From Mesoterricola silvestris (lineage in GTDB: Bacteria; Acidobacteriota; Holophagae; Holophagales; Holophagaceae), in the NCBI RefSeq assembly GCF_030295405.1, contig NZ_AP027080.1, positions 1,612,001 to 1,676,000 of the forward strand: DNA of 64,000 bases. The letters are read 5' to 3'. The notes beneath the pieces were generated by a model, which did no database searches, was not told the origin of the DNA, and saw only the letters and a program-made list of their open reading frames with translations. Shown one piece after another: positions 53,442 to 62,272 of the stretch (the first letter of the stretch is position 1; every line of letters begins with the position of its first letter). Both the position numbers and the translations under genes were made by a program.

Positions 53442-53933
53442 CTTCCCCGGCACCCGCGTGGCCATGAGGTGCCCGATGGCCACGGCGGCGGCGTCGGCGG
53501 CGTCGGTCTGGAGAGGCTCCTTGAGGCTCAGGAGGACCATGACCATGCGTCCCACCTGGGTCTTGTCGGCCCAGCCGTAGCCGCTGACGGCCTTCTTCAC
53601 CTGCATGGGGTTGTAGTCGCCCACGGGCAGGCCGTGGAGGCCCGCGGTGAGGAGGATGCCGCCGCGGATCTGGCCCAGCTTGATGGCGGTGGCGGCGTTC
53701 TTCTCCACGAAGGGGGATTCCACGGCCATGAAGTGGGGGCCGGTGCGCGCGATGACCTCGGCGAGCTTGCGGTGGATGCCCAGGATGCGCTGGTCGAAGT
53801 CGGCGCCCCGGGGGGAGCGGATGACCCCGGCCTCCACCAGCTCCAGGCGGGAGCCGCACCGGGACACCACGGCGTAGCCGCAGGCCAAGGAGCCGGGGTC
53901 CACCCCCAGGCAGATGGAGACCGGGACCGCCAC
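53427..53933 (-). CDS. ruvC: crossover junction endodeoxyribonuclease RuvC
   Basis: 168 residues, normal length. Acidic catalytic residues are visible in GVDPGSLACGYAV, AVESPFVEKN and TDAADAAAVAIGH. Resolves Holliday junctions made during recombination. Start is GTG at 53933, three bases after the stop of the upstream RNase R family gene, so the two are likely co-transcribed. The 3' end overlaps the convergent permease gene by 15 bases. No ruvA or ruvB is in the window. Confidence 0.92.
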
Positions 53934-53936
53934 GGG

Positions 53937-56228
53937 CTAGCCCTTCTTGCGCCGGGCGGGGCCGCGGACGCTGCCCTTGGGGGGCTTGGAGCGCGCGGGG
54001 GCCCCGCCGGGGCGGCCGGGGCGCACGTAGGGCCGGGAGCCCCCGGGGCGGCCCTTGGGGTCGGGGACCGCGGCCTGGCGCACGGATTTCGGCGGCCGGC
54101 CCCGGGGGGGGGCCGGCTCCACGAAATCCGCTTCCCGCAGGTGGGCGGGGGCGGCCAGGCTGGGCACGAAGGTCACGGGCTTGCCCTTGCCGTCCTTGGC
54201 CTTGGCTTCCACCACCCAGGCCGAGACCCGGCGCAGGTCCTCGTCCACCCCGGTGATCTCCACCTTCACGGGGTCGCCGATGGTGAGCACGACGCCGGAT
54301 CCGGCCGTGGAGGCCTTGGTGCGGTTCTCGTCCACGGTGAAGGCGCCGCCCAGCGCGCCCAGGGGGACGCCCACCTCCACGAAGGGGCTGTCCAGGCGCA
54401 CGAAGGCCGCCTTGAGGGAGAAGCCCTGGATGCGCCCGTCGTAGCGGTGCCCGATGCGGGTGCGCATGAGCAGGCAGGTCTTCCACCGGTCGTTCTCGCG
54501 CTCGGCTTCGGTGGCGCCCTGCTCGGTGTCGCTGCACTGCTTGGCCACCACGGCCAGGATGCTGGCGAGGCCGTCGGGCAGGGGCTTCTTCTGGAGCACC
54601 TTGCGCAGCTCCCGGTGGACCATGAGATCCGGGTAGCGGCGGATGGGGCTGGTGAAGTGCAGGTAGTCCTGGAGGGCCAGGCCCGAATGGCCGATGTTGT
54701 CGACGCTGTACTCGGCCTTCTTGAGGCTGCGCACCAGGAGGGTGTTGAGCATGGCCTCCAGGGGCCCGCCGCGGATCTTGTCCAGCATGGCGTTGAGGAC
54801 CTCGGGGGTGGCCGGATCGTAGGGGCGCAGGAGCCCGAAGGCCGAGGCCACCTCCTTGAAGGCCTCCAGCTTGAGGGGATCGGGCACGTCGTGGACCCGG
54901 TAGATGGTGGCGATCTTCCTGCGGGTGAAGAAGGTGGCCACGGCCTCGTTGGCCAGCAGCATGAACTCCTCGATCATGCGGTGGGCGTCGTGGTGGGCGT
55001 AGCGGCGGGCATCCACGGGGCGCCCGTCCTCGCCGAAGACGAATTCCGTCTCGTCCGTGTCCAGGTTCAGGGCCCCGCGGCCCAGGCGCTTCTCCGTGAG
55101 GGAGCGCGAAACGCGCAGGGCCTCGTCCAGCATCTCCGCCACGTCCCGGCCCATGTCCATGCGCCGGGCCTGGGCGCTGTCGATGCAGGCCTCCTTCACC
55201 TGGTCGTAGGTGAGGCGCCTGCGGGAGCGGATGACGGATTCGGAAAGGCGGGTCTCCCGCACCCGGAGCTGCTCGTCCAGGGTGATCCAGGCGGTCATGG
55301 TCAGGCGGTCCACCCCCTCCCGCAGGCTGCACAGCTCGCCCGAAAGGCGCTCGGGGAGCATGGGGATGCACTGGTCCGGGAAGTACACCGACGTGCCGCG
55401 CAGGAGGGCCTCCTTGTCCAGGGGGCCGCCCTCGGCCACGTAGTGGCTCACGTCGGCGATGTGCACGCCCAGGAGCCAGCCCCCGTCCTCGCTGTCAGGA
55501 AGGGCCTCCAGGCTGATGGCGTCGTCGAAGTCCTTGGCCGTGGGCGGGTCCACCGTGACCGTGAGGAGCTCGCGCAGGTCCTCGCGCCCCTGGATCCAGG
55601 CCTCGGGGATGGAGGTGGGGAAGGGGGCCAGTTCCTCCATGACCGCGTCCGGGAATTCGGTGCGCAGGTTGAAGAGGGCGGCGGTGAGCTTGTTCTCGAT
55701 GCGCAGGTCGGTGGGCCGGCCCAGGCGGGCCTTCACCACGCCCTTGATCTGCTGGGCGCCGGGATCGGGATCCAGGAGGACGCTCACAAGATCCCCGTCC
55801 CCCGCCAGGTCCGTGGGGGGGACGCTGACGATCTGGGAGAGCCGGGGCTCCAGGGGAATGGCGCGCCACCCCCATTCCTGCTTCTGCAGGTGGGCCGGGA
55901 TGGGGTCGGGGTTGCGGGCCAGGACCCGCACCACCTTCGCCTTGGGCCGGCCGTCGTACGTGGTGCCCGTGATCTCGGCCTGGACCCGGTCGCCGTGGAT
56001 GGCGCCGTGCCCCTCCCGCCAGTCCACGAGCAGGTCCAGGCGCTGGCCGCGCGTGGCGCCCAGGGGGCGCAGGAAGCCGCTGGTGCCCTCGGGGTGTCCG
56101 AGGTAGGTGGCCTCGAAGGTCTCGGAAACCCGCGCCGCCGACCCCCTCGCGGGGGGCTGCGGGCGGTCGGGACGGGGGGGGCGGGGGGAGAAGGAGCGGG
56201 GCGGGCCTTGATTTTTGCGATGTGCCAT
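53937..56228 (-). CDS. rnr: ribonuclease R family exoribonuclease
   Basis: 763 residues. After a basic, proline-rich N-terminus come cold-shock-like RNA-binding domains (about 35-210), the RNB catalytic domain (TVDPPTAKDFDDAISLE near 230, DVSHYVAEGG, HFTSPIRRYPDLMVHR) and a C-terminal S1-like domain (about 580-665) with a long Lys/Arg/Pro tail. Degrades structured RNA 3' to 5'. The VacB/RNase II distinction favours RNase R because of length and the basic tail. Upstream lies a hairpin that may end the preceding transcript. Confidence 0.9.
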   Translation of the reverse strand: MAHRKNQGPPRSFSPRPPRPDRPQPPARGSAARVSETFEATYLGHPEGTSGFLRPLGATRGQRLDLLVDWREGHGAIHGDRVQAEITGTTYDGRPKAKVVRVLARNPDPIPAHLQKQEWGWRAIPLEPRLSQIVSVPPTDLAGDGDLVSVLLDPDPGAQQIKGVVKARLGRPTDLRIENKLTAALFNLRTEFPDAVMEELAPFPTSIPEAWIQGREDLRELLTVTVDPPTAKDFDDAISLEALPDSEDGGWLLGVHIADVSHYVAEGGPLDKEALLRGTSVYFPDQCIPMLPERLSGELCSLREGVDRLTMTAWITLDEQLRVRETRLSESVIRSRRRLTYDQVKEACIDSAQARRMDMGRDVAEMLDEALRVSRSLTEKRLGRGALNLDTDETEFVFGEDGRPVDARRYAHHDAHRMIEEFMLLANEAVATFFTRRKIATIYRVHDVPDPLKLEAFKEVASAFGLLRPYDPATPEVLNAMLDKIRGGPLEAMLNTLLVRSLKKAEYSVDNIGHSGLALQDYLHFTSPIRRYPDLMVHRELRKVLQKKPLPDGLASILAVVAKQCSDTEQGATEAERENDRWKTCLLMRTRIGHRYDGRIQGFSLKAAFVRLDSPFVEVGVPLGALGGAFTVDENRTKASTAGSGVVLTIGDPVKVEITGVDEDLRRVSAWVVEAKAKDGKGKPVTFVPSLAAPAHLREADFVEPAPPRGRPPKSVRQAAVPDPKGRPGGSRPYVRPGRPGGAPARSKPPKGSVRGPARRKKG

Positions 56229-56245
56229 TCTTCAAGCCTAACACT

Positions 56246-56281
56246 TGGGGCCACCCGGGCGAGGTCGCCAGGGTGGCCCCA
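56246..56281 (-). terminator. hairpin between coiled-coil protein gene and the RNase R family gene
   Basis: An 11-bp perfect stem (TGGGGCCACCC, 56246-56256, with 56271-56281) and a 14-base loop begins 16 bases after the stop of the 56297-57178 gene. No T-run follows, so it could be a weak terminator or an RNA-stability structure. Confidence 0.4.
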
Positions 56282-56296
56282 GGGGTTCGGGAAGGG

Positions 56297-57178
56297 CTAT
56301 CGCTTCTTCTTGGCGGGGGCGGCCTTTTCCGGCACCGCCCGGCCCAGGGCCACGTCCAGCGCGTTCTGGACTTTGTGGTTGTCGGGGGCCAGCACCTTCA
56401 GGCGGTGCAGGAAGGCGATCCGGTCGGCCTTCTCGGCGAAGGAATCCAGGTAGGCCTTGCTGGAGGCCACGGCCTCGGCCCACTTGTCCTTGTCGCCGGG
56501 GTGGCCCTTGTAGGTGTCGATGTCGGCCTGCTGGTCCTTGATCTTCTTGGCCTGGAGGTCGACGAACTTCTGGAAGTCGTCCACGTTGCGGGTGGCCAGG
56601 TCCAGGTCGTACTGGAAGAACTGGCTCCACTTCTCGCCGTCGGCCTTCTCCTTCTCCCAGCCCTTCACCTGCGCCATGGTGCCTTCCTCGTAGTCCTCGA
56701 GCTTGGTCTTGGCCTTGAGGAGGCGGATGGCGTCGGCGTTCTTGTTCATGAGCTCCTGGTAGGCGTCGGCCTTCTTCTTCCAGTAGTCCCGCTGCTCGGT
56801 GAGGCCCTCCTTGCCGCTGGCCACGTTCTCCTTGGCGGTGTCCAGGGCCTTGTTCAGGTACTCCAGGCCCTTCTCCCACTGGCCGTTGTTGTCGGCGGCC
56901 TGGAAGGCCAGGAAGTACACCTGGCAGAGGTCCGCGTAGGTGCGGGTGCTGAGGTGCAGGTTGTTGACGCTGGACTTGTCGAAAGCGGGCTTGGCGGCCG
57001 GGATGAGGGCCTCGGCCCGGGCCTGGGCCTGGGCGTAGTCGAACGCATCGTTAAGCTTCTTGATCTCAGGCCTTTCCGCGGCAAGGCGCTGGCCGAGGGT
57101 CGCCGGGGCGGCGGGCGCCTGGGCGATGAGCGCCGGGGCGGCGAGGAGCGTTAGGACCAGGCTGGTGTGGGTGCGCAT
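56297..57178 (-). CDS. secreted helical (TPR-like) hypothetical protein
   Basis: 293 residues from ATG 57178 (another in-frame ATG is at 57196). A signal peptide (SLVLTLLAAPALIAQ) is followed by an almost wholly helical, charged protein. It includes TPR-like stretches (GQWEKGLEYLNKALDTAKE, and NHKVQNALDVALGRA at the end) and ends in a Lys-rich tail. Probably a periplasmic protein-protein interaction or stress protein; no specific family. Isolated gene between two leftward neighbours. Confidence 0.7.
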   Translation of the reverse strand: MRTHTSLVLTLLAAPALIAQAPAAPATLGQRLAAERPEIKKLNDAFDYAQAQARAEALIPAAKPAFDKSSVNNLHLSTRTYADLCQVYFLAFQAADNNGQWEKGLEYLNKALDTAKENVASGKEGLTEQRDYWKKKADAYQELMNKNADAIRLLKAKTKLEDYEEGTMAQVKGWEKEKADGEKWSQFFQYDLDLATRNVDDFQKFVDLQAKKIKDQQADIDTYKGHPGDKDKWAEAVASSKAYLDSFAEKADRIAFLHRLKVLAPDNHKVQNALDVALGRAVPEKAAPAKKKR

Positions 57179-57266
57179 GTGGGTATGCCCTCTCATGGTT
57201 CTTTCAATTGTCAGGCCGAGGGGGCTTTTTTGCAAAGGTGGAAAGCTATGACCAAATGCGCAAGCT

Positions 57267-58175
57267 TCAGCGCCGCACCAGGAGCGCCCGGGCCATGGCC
57301 CCGTGCATCCGCCCCAGGCCCAGGGCCAGGTGGAGGGTCCCGGCCAGGCCCAGGATGCCCCCCAGGGGCAGGAGCACCTCCACCCAGATGGGGAGGGTGT
57401 ACTCCTGGCTGAAGCTGACGATGATCGGCTCGTGGAAAATCCAGTGGGCCAGGGGGGCGGCCACCAGCGCCAGGCTGAATGTGATCCCCAGGAGGGCGAA
57501 GGTGAAGCTGAGGATCCCCAGGGGCAGGTGGAGGACCAGGTATACGAGGCACTTCCAGGTGTAGGAATCCACGAAGAGCCCCTTGAGGCGGTCCACCCAG
57601 GTCTTCCCTTCGGGGAGGAGGGGGGGCCGCCGGGGCATGCGCACGTCCAGCATTGCCTCCACCAGGCGCCCCTCCCCCAGGCCCAGGGCCCGCACGGAGC
57701 CCAGGAACAGCACCAGGAGCGGCAGGCCGATGATGAGGATCAGGAACCCCAGGGAAAGGCAGAGCCCCGTCACCGCCCAGGTGAAGTAGAGGACGCCCGT
57801 GAACATGGCCATGAGGAGGTACACCAGGGAGGTGTAGGCCCGGGGGTCCAGGAACACCCCGAAGAAGGACGGCCAGGGGCGGGCCGGGGGGGGCTCCTCC
57901 CCGGGTTCGGCCGCTTCCGGGGCCGGGGCCAGGACCTCGGCCACCACCCGCTCCCGCTGGCGGTAGGTCTCGGCCCGGTCCTCCGGGGCGCCCAGGGAGG
58001 CCAGGATCCGGGCCACGGCCTCGGGTCCCGAGAGCATGGGCTCCGCCCAGGCCAGGCGTTCCCGCTCCCTGCGGAACTTCGCCTCGGTTTCGGCCAGGGC
58101 GTCCTGCACCAGGGCGGGGTCGCTGCCGGCCATGGCCATGTGAAGGGACTGGAGGTAGGTTCGGATCTCGGACAC
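57267..58175 (-). CDS. membrane protein with HAAS-like N-terminus and 'Sensor' domain
   Basis: 302 residues starting at GTG 58175 with AGGAG upstream. The N-terminal region (SEIRTYLQSLHMAMAGSDPA) resembles the HAAS/DUF1700 helical signalling domain. A Pro/Glu linker is followed by four to five membrane helices (LVYLLMAMFTGVLYFTWAV, LGFLILIIGLPLLVLFLGSV), as in the putative sensor domain placed before some histidine kinases, here without a kinase. Function unknown. Divergent from the glycosyltransferase gene. Confidence 0.7.
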   Translation of the reverse strand: MSEIRTYLQSLHMAMAGSDPALVQDALAETEAKFRRERERLAWAEPMLSGPEAVARILASLGAPEDRAETYRQRERVVAEVLAPAPEAAEPGEEPPPARPWPSFFGVFLDPRAYTSLVYLLMAMFTGVLYFTWAVTGLCLSLGFLILIIGLPLLVLFLGSVRALGLGEGRLVEAMLDVRMPRRPPLLPEGKTWVDRLKGLFVDSYTWKCLVYLVLHLPLGILSFTFALLGITFSLALVAAPLAHWIFHEPIIVSFSQEYTLPIWVEVLLPLGGILGLAGTLHLALGLGRMHGAMARALLVRR

Positions 58176-58303
58176 GGCTGCTCCTGGGGGCTCTGGAACC
58201 AGGGTAAGGCTTCGCCCCTCCGCCGTCGCCCCGGGAATCGGCCACCGGGAAGGCCCCACCGGTGAGCATCCGCCCGGGACCGGCAGGTAGTAGAATCGCC
58301 CCC

Positions 58304-59278
58304 ATGCGCATCGTACTGCTCCGCCTTTCAGCCCTGGGGGACGTGCTCCGGGTCCTGCCCGCCTGGGCCAACCTGGGCCGGGCCTTCCCCGGCGCGCGTT
58401 TCCAGGCCGTGGTGGAGGACCGCCATGCCTTCCTCCTGGCGCCCATGCCCTGGCTGGAACCGGTGGTGGTGCGCCGGAGCCGCCTGGCCAACCCCCTCTC
58501 CGCCCTGGGGGAATTGCGGCGGGTGGCCGGGGAACTGCGCGGGGCGGACGCGTCCCTGGACTTCCACGGCATCCTGAAATCCGCCCTGGCGCCGTGGATG
58601 GCGGACCTGCCCGAGCGCTGGGGGGACGGCCTCGCCCGGGAGGGGGCGCGGTTCCTCCAGACCCGGCCCCTGCCGTTCCGCCGCCAGACCCGCTACGCCC
58701 AGGCCCTGGGCCTGGCCGGCGCCTTCGGCCTGGACCGGGGCGTCGCCGGCCTGGGGGAATTCCACCCCGCCCTGGCCGACGCCCCCCTGCCGGACCCGGG
58801 CCCGGTGTGGGCCGGGGACGGGAGGCCCCGGACCGTCCTGGTGCCCGGGGCCTCCCGGCGGGGCGCCATCAAGCGCTGGCCCCTGCGCCACTGGATCGCC
58901 CTGGCGGAGCGCCTCAAGGGCCGCCACCAGCTGCGCTGGTCCCTGGGCCCCGAGGAGGAGGACCTGCGGTCCTGGCTCCCCGCCGCCACCGGCGTGGAGG
59001 CGCTGCCCCCCCTGGGCCTGTGGCACTTGGCCGCCGCCCTGCGCCAGGCCGACCGGGTCGTGGCCCCCGACACCGGCCTGCTGCACCTGGCCGTGGTCCT
59101 GGGCGTGCAGGCCGTGGGCATCTACGGCGGCTCGGACCCCGTGGTGGCCGGGCTCCCGGAGGGCGCCGGCACCGTCCTGCGCACTGGCATCGAATGCTCC
59201 CCCTGCCGGGAGCGGAACTGTCAGCGCCGCCAGTGCCTGGAGGAACTGGAGCCGGATTTGGTGGCCGCCGCGCTCTAG
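58304..59278 (+). CDS. glycosyltransferase family 9 (heptosyltransferase-like)
   Basis: 324 residues. MRIVLLRLSALGDVLRVLPA is the GT9 N-terminus, VPGASRRGAIKRWPLRHWIALAE without its first residues is the donor-binding loop, and PDTGLLHLAVVLGVQAVG near the end is the ADP-heptose-binding signature. It adds heptose or a related sugar to the lipopolysaccharide inner core at the cytoplasmic face. A C-terminal Cys set (ECSPCRERNCQRRQC) is typical of this family. Single gene; a palindromic repeat follows. Confidence 0.88.
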   Translation: MRIVLLRLSALGDVLRVLPAWANLGRAFPGARFQAVVEDRHAFLLAPMPWLEPVVVRRSRLANPLSALGELRRVAGELRGADASLDFHGILKSALAPWMADLPERWGDGLAREGARFLQTRPLPFRRQTRYAQALGLAGAFGLDRGVAGLGEFHPALADAPLPDPGPVWAGDGRPRTVLVPGASRRGAIKRWPLRHWIALAERLKGRHQLRWSLGPEEEDLRSWLPAATGVEALPPLGLWHLAAALRQADRVVAPDTGLLHLAVVLGVQAVGIYGGSDPVVAGLPEGAGTVLRTGIECSPCRERNCQRRQCLEELEPDLVAAAL

Positions 59279-59305
59279 CCCCCCCCCAGCGATCACGGCC
59301 GCTGA

Positions 59306-59456
59306 TCCCCTTCATCCTGTTCATCCGATTTCATCCCTGTTCCAGCAGGGCCAGAGCAGGGATGGGACGGCGCATGCGGATCCGCGACGCGCCGCCCCAC
59401 CTCATCGCTGGCCCTGCGGGAACAGGGATATGACGGGATGAACAGGATGAAGGGGA
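59306..59456. repeat. palindrome with 68-base arms
   Basis: Arms 59306-59373 and 59389-59456 are inverted copies (outer 21 bases identical, roughly 50 or more of 68 overall) around a 15-base centre. The outer part reads TCCCCTTCATCCTGTTCATC, a motif also seen in intergenic repeats of many environmental bacteria. The gap between the GT9 gene and the convergent cysS (59279-59525) holds nothing else. Confidence 0.85.
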
Positions 59457-59525
59457 TGAAAGAGGGGGTGACCTCGATAGCCTTCCGTTGCTGAAGGGCC
59501 GGCCCTCAGCGATGAACCGGGGCGG

Positions 59526-60977
59526 CTAGGCCTTCCTCCAGCCTACGGTGCCGTCCTTGCGGTCTTCCAGGAGGATGCCCATGCCCTTGAGCTGGTCCCG
59601 CACGCGGTCGGACTCCGCCCAGTCCTTGGCGGCCTTGGCGGCCCTGCGGCGCTCGATGAGGGCCTCCACCTCGGCGTCCAGGGAGGCCTCCTCCTCGTGG
59701 GGCCAGCAGGCGAAGACGGCGTTGGTCTCGTCCAGGAAGGCCAGCACCGCGTCCCGCTCCTCCCGGGTGAGGGCCACCCGGTCGTCCTGGGCGTTGATGT
59801 CGGTGATGAGGGTGAAGAGGGCCGCAAGGGCCTCGGGGGCGTTGAGGTCGTCGGCCATGCCGGCCCAGAAGCCCTCCCGGGCCTGGGCCACCCGCGCCAC
59901 GGGATCCAGGGCCTCCTTCATGGCGCCCTGGCCGGCCTGGGCGCCGTCGCCCTCCATGCGCTTGCGGAACTGGCGGATGCGCCGCAGGGCGTTCTCGGCG
60001 CCCTTGAGGCCCTCGAAGGAGAAGTTCAGGACCTTGCGGTAGTGGTTGGACTGGATCGTGAACCGGAACGTGGCGGGGTCGTAGCCCTTGGCCACCAGGT
60101 CGCGCAGCGTGTAGAAGTTGCCCAGGCTCTTGGACATCTTCTCGTTCTCCACCAGGAGGAACTCCCCGTGCACCCAGGTGTTGACCCAGCGGTGCCCCAG
60201 GCTGCCTTCGCTCTGGGCGATCTCGTTCTCGTGGTGGGGGAACACCAGGTCCACGCCGCCGCTGTGGATGTCCACCCGGGGGCCCAGGAGCTCGATGCCC
60301 ATGGCCGAGCACTCGATGTGCCAGCCCGGCCTGCCGGGGCCCCAGGGGCTCTGCCACCAGGGCTCGCCCTCCTTGGCGGCCTTCCAGAGCACGAAGTCCT
60401 GGACGGCGTCCCGCTCGTACTCGTCGGCGTCCACGGAGGTCCCCGCCTTCATGCCTTCGCGGTCCAGGTGGGCCAGGCACCCGTAGTGGGGCAGCCCGGC
60501 GATGCGGTAGTACACGGAGCCGTCCCGCACGTAGGCCAGGCCCCGCTCCTCCAGGCTGCGGATGAGGGCGATCATCTGGGGGATGTAGGCGGTGGCCCGG
60601 GGCGTGTACGTGGGGGGGATGACCCGCAGGGCCCCCAGGTCGTCCAGGAAGGCCTGGGTGTAGAGGGCGGTGAGCTCGGCCATGGCCGCGTGGCGGGCCT
60701 CGTTGCCGGCGTCTGGGGCCAGGCCCTTCTGGGAGTCGCGGATGATCTTGTCCTCGACGTCCGTGATGTTCATGCAGTGGCGCACCTGGTAGCCCGCGGC
60801 CAGGAAGGTGCGCTTCAGGAGGTCCTGGAAGAGGAAGGTCCTCAGGTTGCCGATGTGGGCGAAGTTGTAGACCGTGGGCCCGCAGGTGTACATGGTGACC
60901 ACCCCCGGCGCCAGGGGCTCCACCGGTTCCACCTTCCGGGTCAGGGTGTTGTGGAGGGAGATCGGCTTGAGGCTCAT
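59526..60977 (-). CDS. cysS: cysteine--tRNA ligase
   Basis: 483 residues. The HIGH-like motif lies in CGPTVYNFAHIGNLRTF (Cys is also a zinc ligand), further zinc ligands in HIECSAM and HHENE, and the KMSKS loop is EKMSKSLGNF. The C-terminal helical DALR-type domain (about 330-450) ends in an anticodon-binding tail. Length and order match CysS. A YbgC-like thioesterase gene lies 9 bases upstream in the same direction. Confidence 0.96.
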   Translation of the reverse strand: MSLKPISLHNTLTRKVEPVEPLAPGVVTMYTCGPTVYNFAHIGNLRTFLFQDLLKRTFLAAGYQVRHCMNITDVEDKIIRDSQKGLAPDAGNEARHAAMAELTALYTQAFLDDLGALRVIPPTYTPRATAYIPQMIALIRSLEERGLAYVRDGSVYYRIAGLPHYGCLAHLDREGMKAGTSVDADEYERDAVQDFVLWKAAKEGEPWWQSPWGPGRPGWHIECSAMGIELLGPRVDIHSGGVDLVFPHHENEIAQSEGSLGHRWVNTWVHGEFLLVENEKMSKSLGNFYTLRDLVAKGYDPATFRFTIQSNHYRKVLNFSFEGLKGAENALRRIRQFRKRMEGDGAQAGQGAMKEALDPVARVAQAREGFWAGMADDLNAPEALAALFTLITDINAQDDRVALTREERDAVLAFLDETNAVFACWPHEEEASLDAEVEALIERRRAAKAAKDWAESDRVRDQLKGMGILLEDRKDGTVGWRKA

Positions 60978-60986
60978 GGGCCCAGT

Positions 60987-61388
60987 TTATAGGGCGGACG
61001 CCACCAGGGCCAGCATCCCGTCGGGGAGGGTGCGGTTCCGGCCGTCGGGACCCGTGACCAGGTGGAGGGTCTCGCCCTGGGCGAGGCGCACGCCGTCGCG
61101 GGTGACCTCGTAGGCGAACACCAGCTTCCTTCGGCTGGCCTCCTTCACGCGGGTGGTGACGGTGACCAGTTCGTCGTACCGGGCCGGAGCCCGGTACGTG
61201 ATCTGGATCCCGCTCACCGAGAGCCGCACCCCCTGGGCCTCCCACCGGGTGTAGCCGTCGCCCAGCTGCCGGAGCAGGTCGGAGCGGCCCAGCTCCATCC
61301 ACACGGGGTACACCGCGTGGTGGACGATGCCCATGGCATCGGTTTCGGCGTATCGCACGCGGATGAGGGTCTCGGACGTTATGGGCAT
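60987..61388 (-). CDS. acyl-CoA thioesterase, YbgC/4-hydroxybenzoyl-CoA type
   Basis: 133 residues with a hot-dog fold. VRYAETDAMGIVHHAVYPVW contains the catalytic Asp and the tyrosine/histidine pattern of the YbgC-FadM type. The segment ITYRAPARYDELVTVTTRV supports the fold. Substrate chain length unknown. Its stop is 9 bases before cysS, and the next upstream gene starts 4 bases from its ATG side, so these form one leftward unit. Confidence 0.88.
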   Translation of the reverse strand: MPITSETLIRVRYAETDAMGIVHHAVYPVWMELGRSDLLRQLGDGYTRWEAQGVRLSVSGIQITYRAPARYDELVTVTTRVKEASRRKLVFAYEVTRDGVRLAQGETLHLVTGPDGRNRTLPDGMLALVASAL

Positions 61389-61392
61389 CCCG

Positions 61393-61731
61393 TCATTGTA
61401 GGGTGATCTTCACCAGGTCGCCCCGGTCGGTGGTGAGTTCCAGCAGAAGATCCCCCGCCTTGGCGGTTTCCAGCAGCGACATGAGCTGGTCCACCTTGAA
61501 ATCCCGGCGGGTCTTGCCGTTGACCTTCACCTCGCTGGAATTGGCCATTTCCAGGACACCCTTGGCCAGGGAGATGGGCATGCGGACGTGCACCTCCTTG
61601 GGGCCGTCCTCCTTCATGTGGCCGATGGGCGTCTTGCTGACGACGTCGACGAGGATGAACTTCGGGGCCTGGGCCAGGGCGGTGCCGGCCAGGAGGGTGG
61701 AGAGAGCGAGCGAAGCGAACACACGGTTCAT
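61393..61731 (-). CDS. small secreted hypothetical protein
   Basis: 112 residues with a signal peptide (FASLALSTLLAGTALAQ). The mature part (PKFILVDVVSKTPIGHMKED, then a helix ending SLLETAKAGDLLLELTTDRG) has no Cys and no recognised family. ATG at 61731 is preceded by GGAGG; the upstream in-frame start would destroy the signal peptide. It lies just upstream of the thioesterase gene (4-base gap). Confidence 0.7.
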   Translation of the reverse strand: MNRVFASLALSTLLAGTALAQAPKFILVDVVSKTPIGHMKEDGPKEVHVRMPISLAKGVLEMANSSEVKVNGKTRRDFKVDQLMSLLETAKAGDLLLELTTDRGDLVKITLQ

Positions 61732-61847
61732 AGGGCCTCCGGGAAGGGGACGGTTGGGTTGTGGCCGGTCGAAGGGGGTTACGGGCGGGTTCCCCTTCCG
61801 GTTAGGCCGCCCTTGCCGTAAGGTGGGACTCACCTGAGGAGGTCCCC

Positions 61848-62261
61848 ATGAAGCTGCTCCTGATCCCGTTCCTCGTCGCCGGCACGCTCCTCGCCAAGGA
61901 CGTGAAGTGGGAAACCAACCTCGCCGCCGCCCAGGCCCGGGCCCGGAAGGAGCACAAGGTCATCTTCATGGACGTGTGGACCGAGTGGTGCGGCTGGTGC
62001 ATCAAGCTCCAGCGGGACACCTTCCCCTCGCCCCAGGCCCAGGAGGCCCTGGCCAAGGTGGTCCCCCTCAGCCTCAAGACCCAATTCAAGGACGGCTCCC
62101 CCACCGCCGATAAGGGCATCGAGCAAACGTACAAGGTCGAGGGCTTCCCGGCCCTCTTCATCCTGGACGAGAACGGGAAGGTCCTTTCGCAGCAGCCCGG
62201 CTACCTTCCCGCGGCACCCTTCGCGGAATGGATCAACAAGTCGGCTAGTTCAAAGAAATAA
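61848..62261 (+). CDS. exported thioredoxin-like protein (WCGWC)
   Basis: 137 residues: a signal peptide (LLLIPFLVAGTLLA), then a thioredoxin fold with VWTEWCGWCIKLQRDTF and EGFPALFILDENG as the cis-Pro region. This Thioredoxin_7/DUF255-like type resembles the C-terminal domain of DsbD. A strong GAGGAGG ribosome site precedes it. The next lipoprotein gene follows by 11 bases, so they may be expressed together. Confidence 0.85.
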   Translation: MKLLLIPFLVAGTLLAKDVKWETNLAAAQARARKEHKVIFMDVWTEWCGWCIKLQRDTFPSPQAQEALAKVVPLSLKTQFKDGSPTADKGIEQTYKVEGFPALFILDENGKVLSQQPGYLPAAPFAEWINKSASSKK

Positions 62262-62272
62262 AAGGAGGGGTC

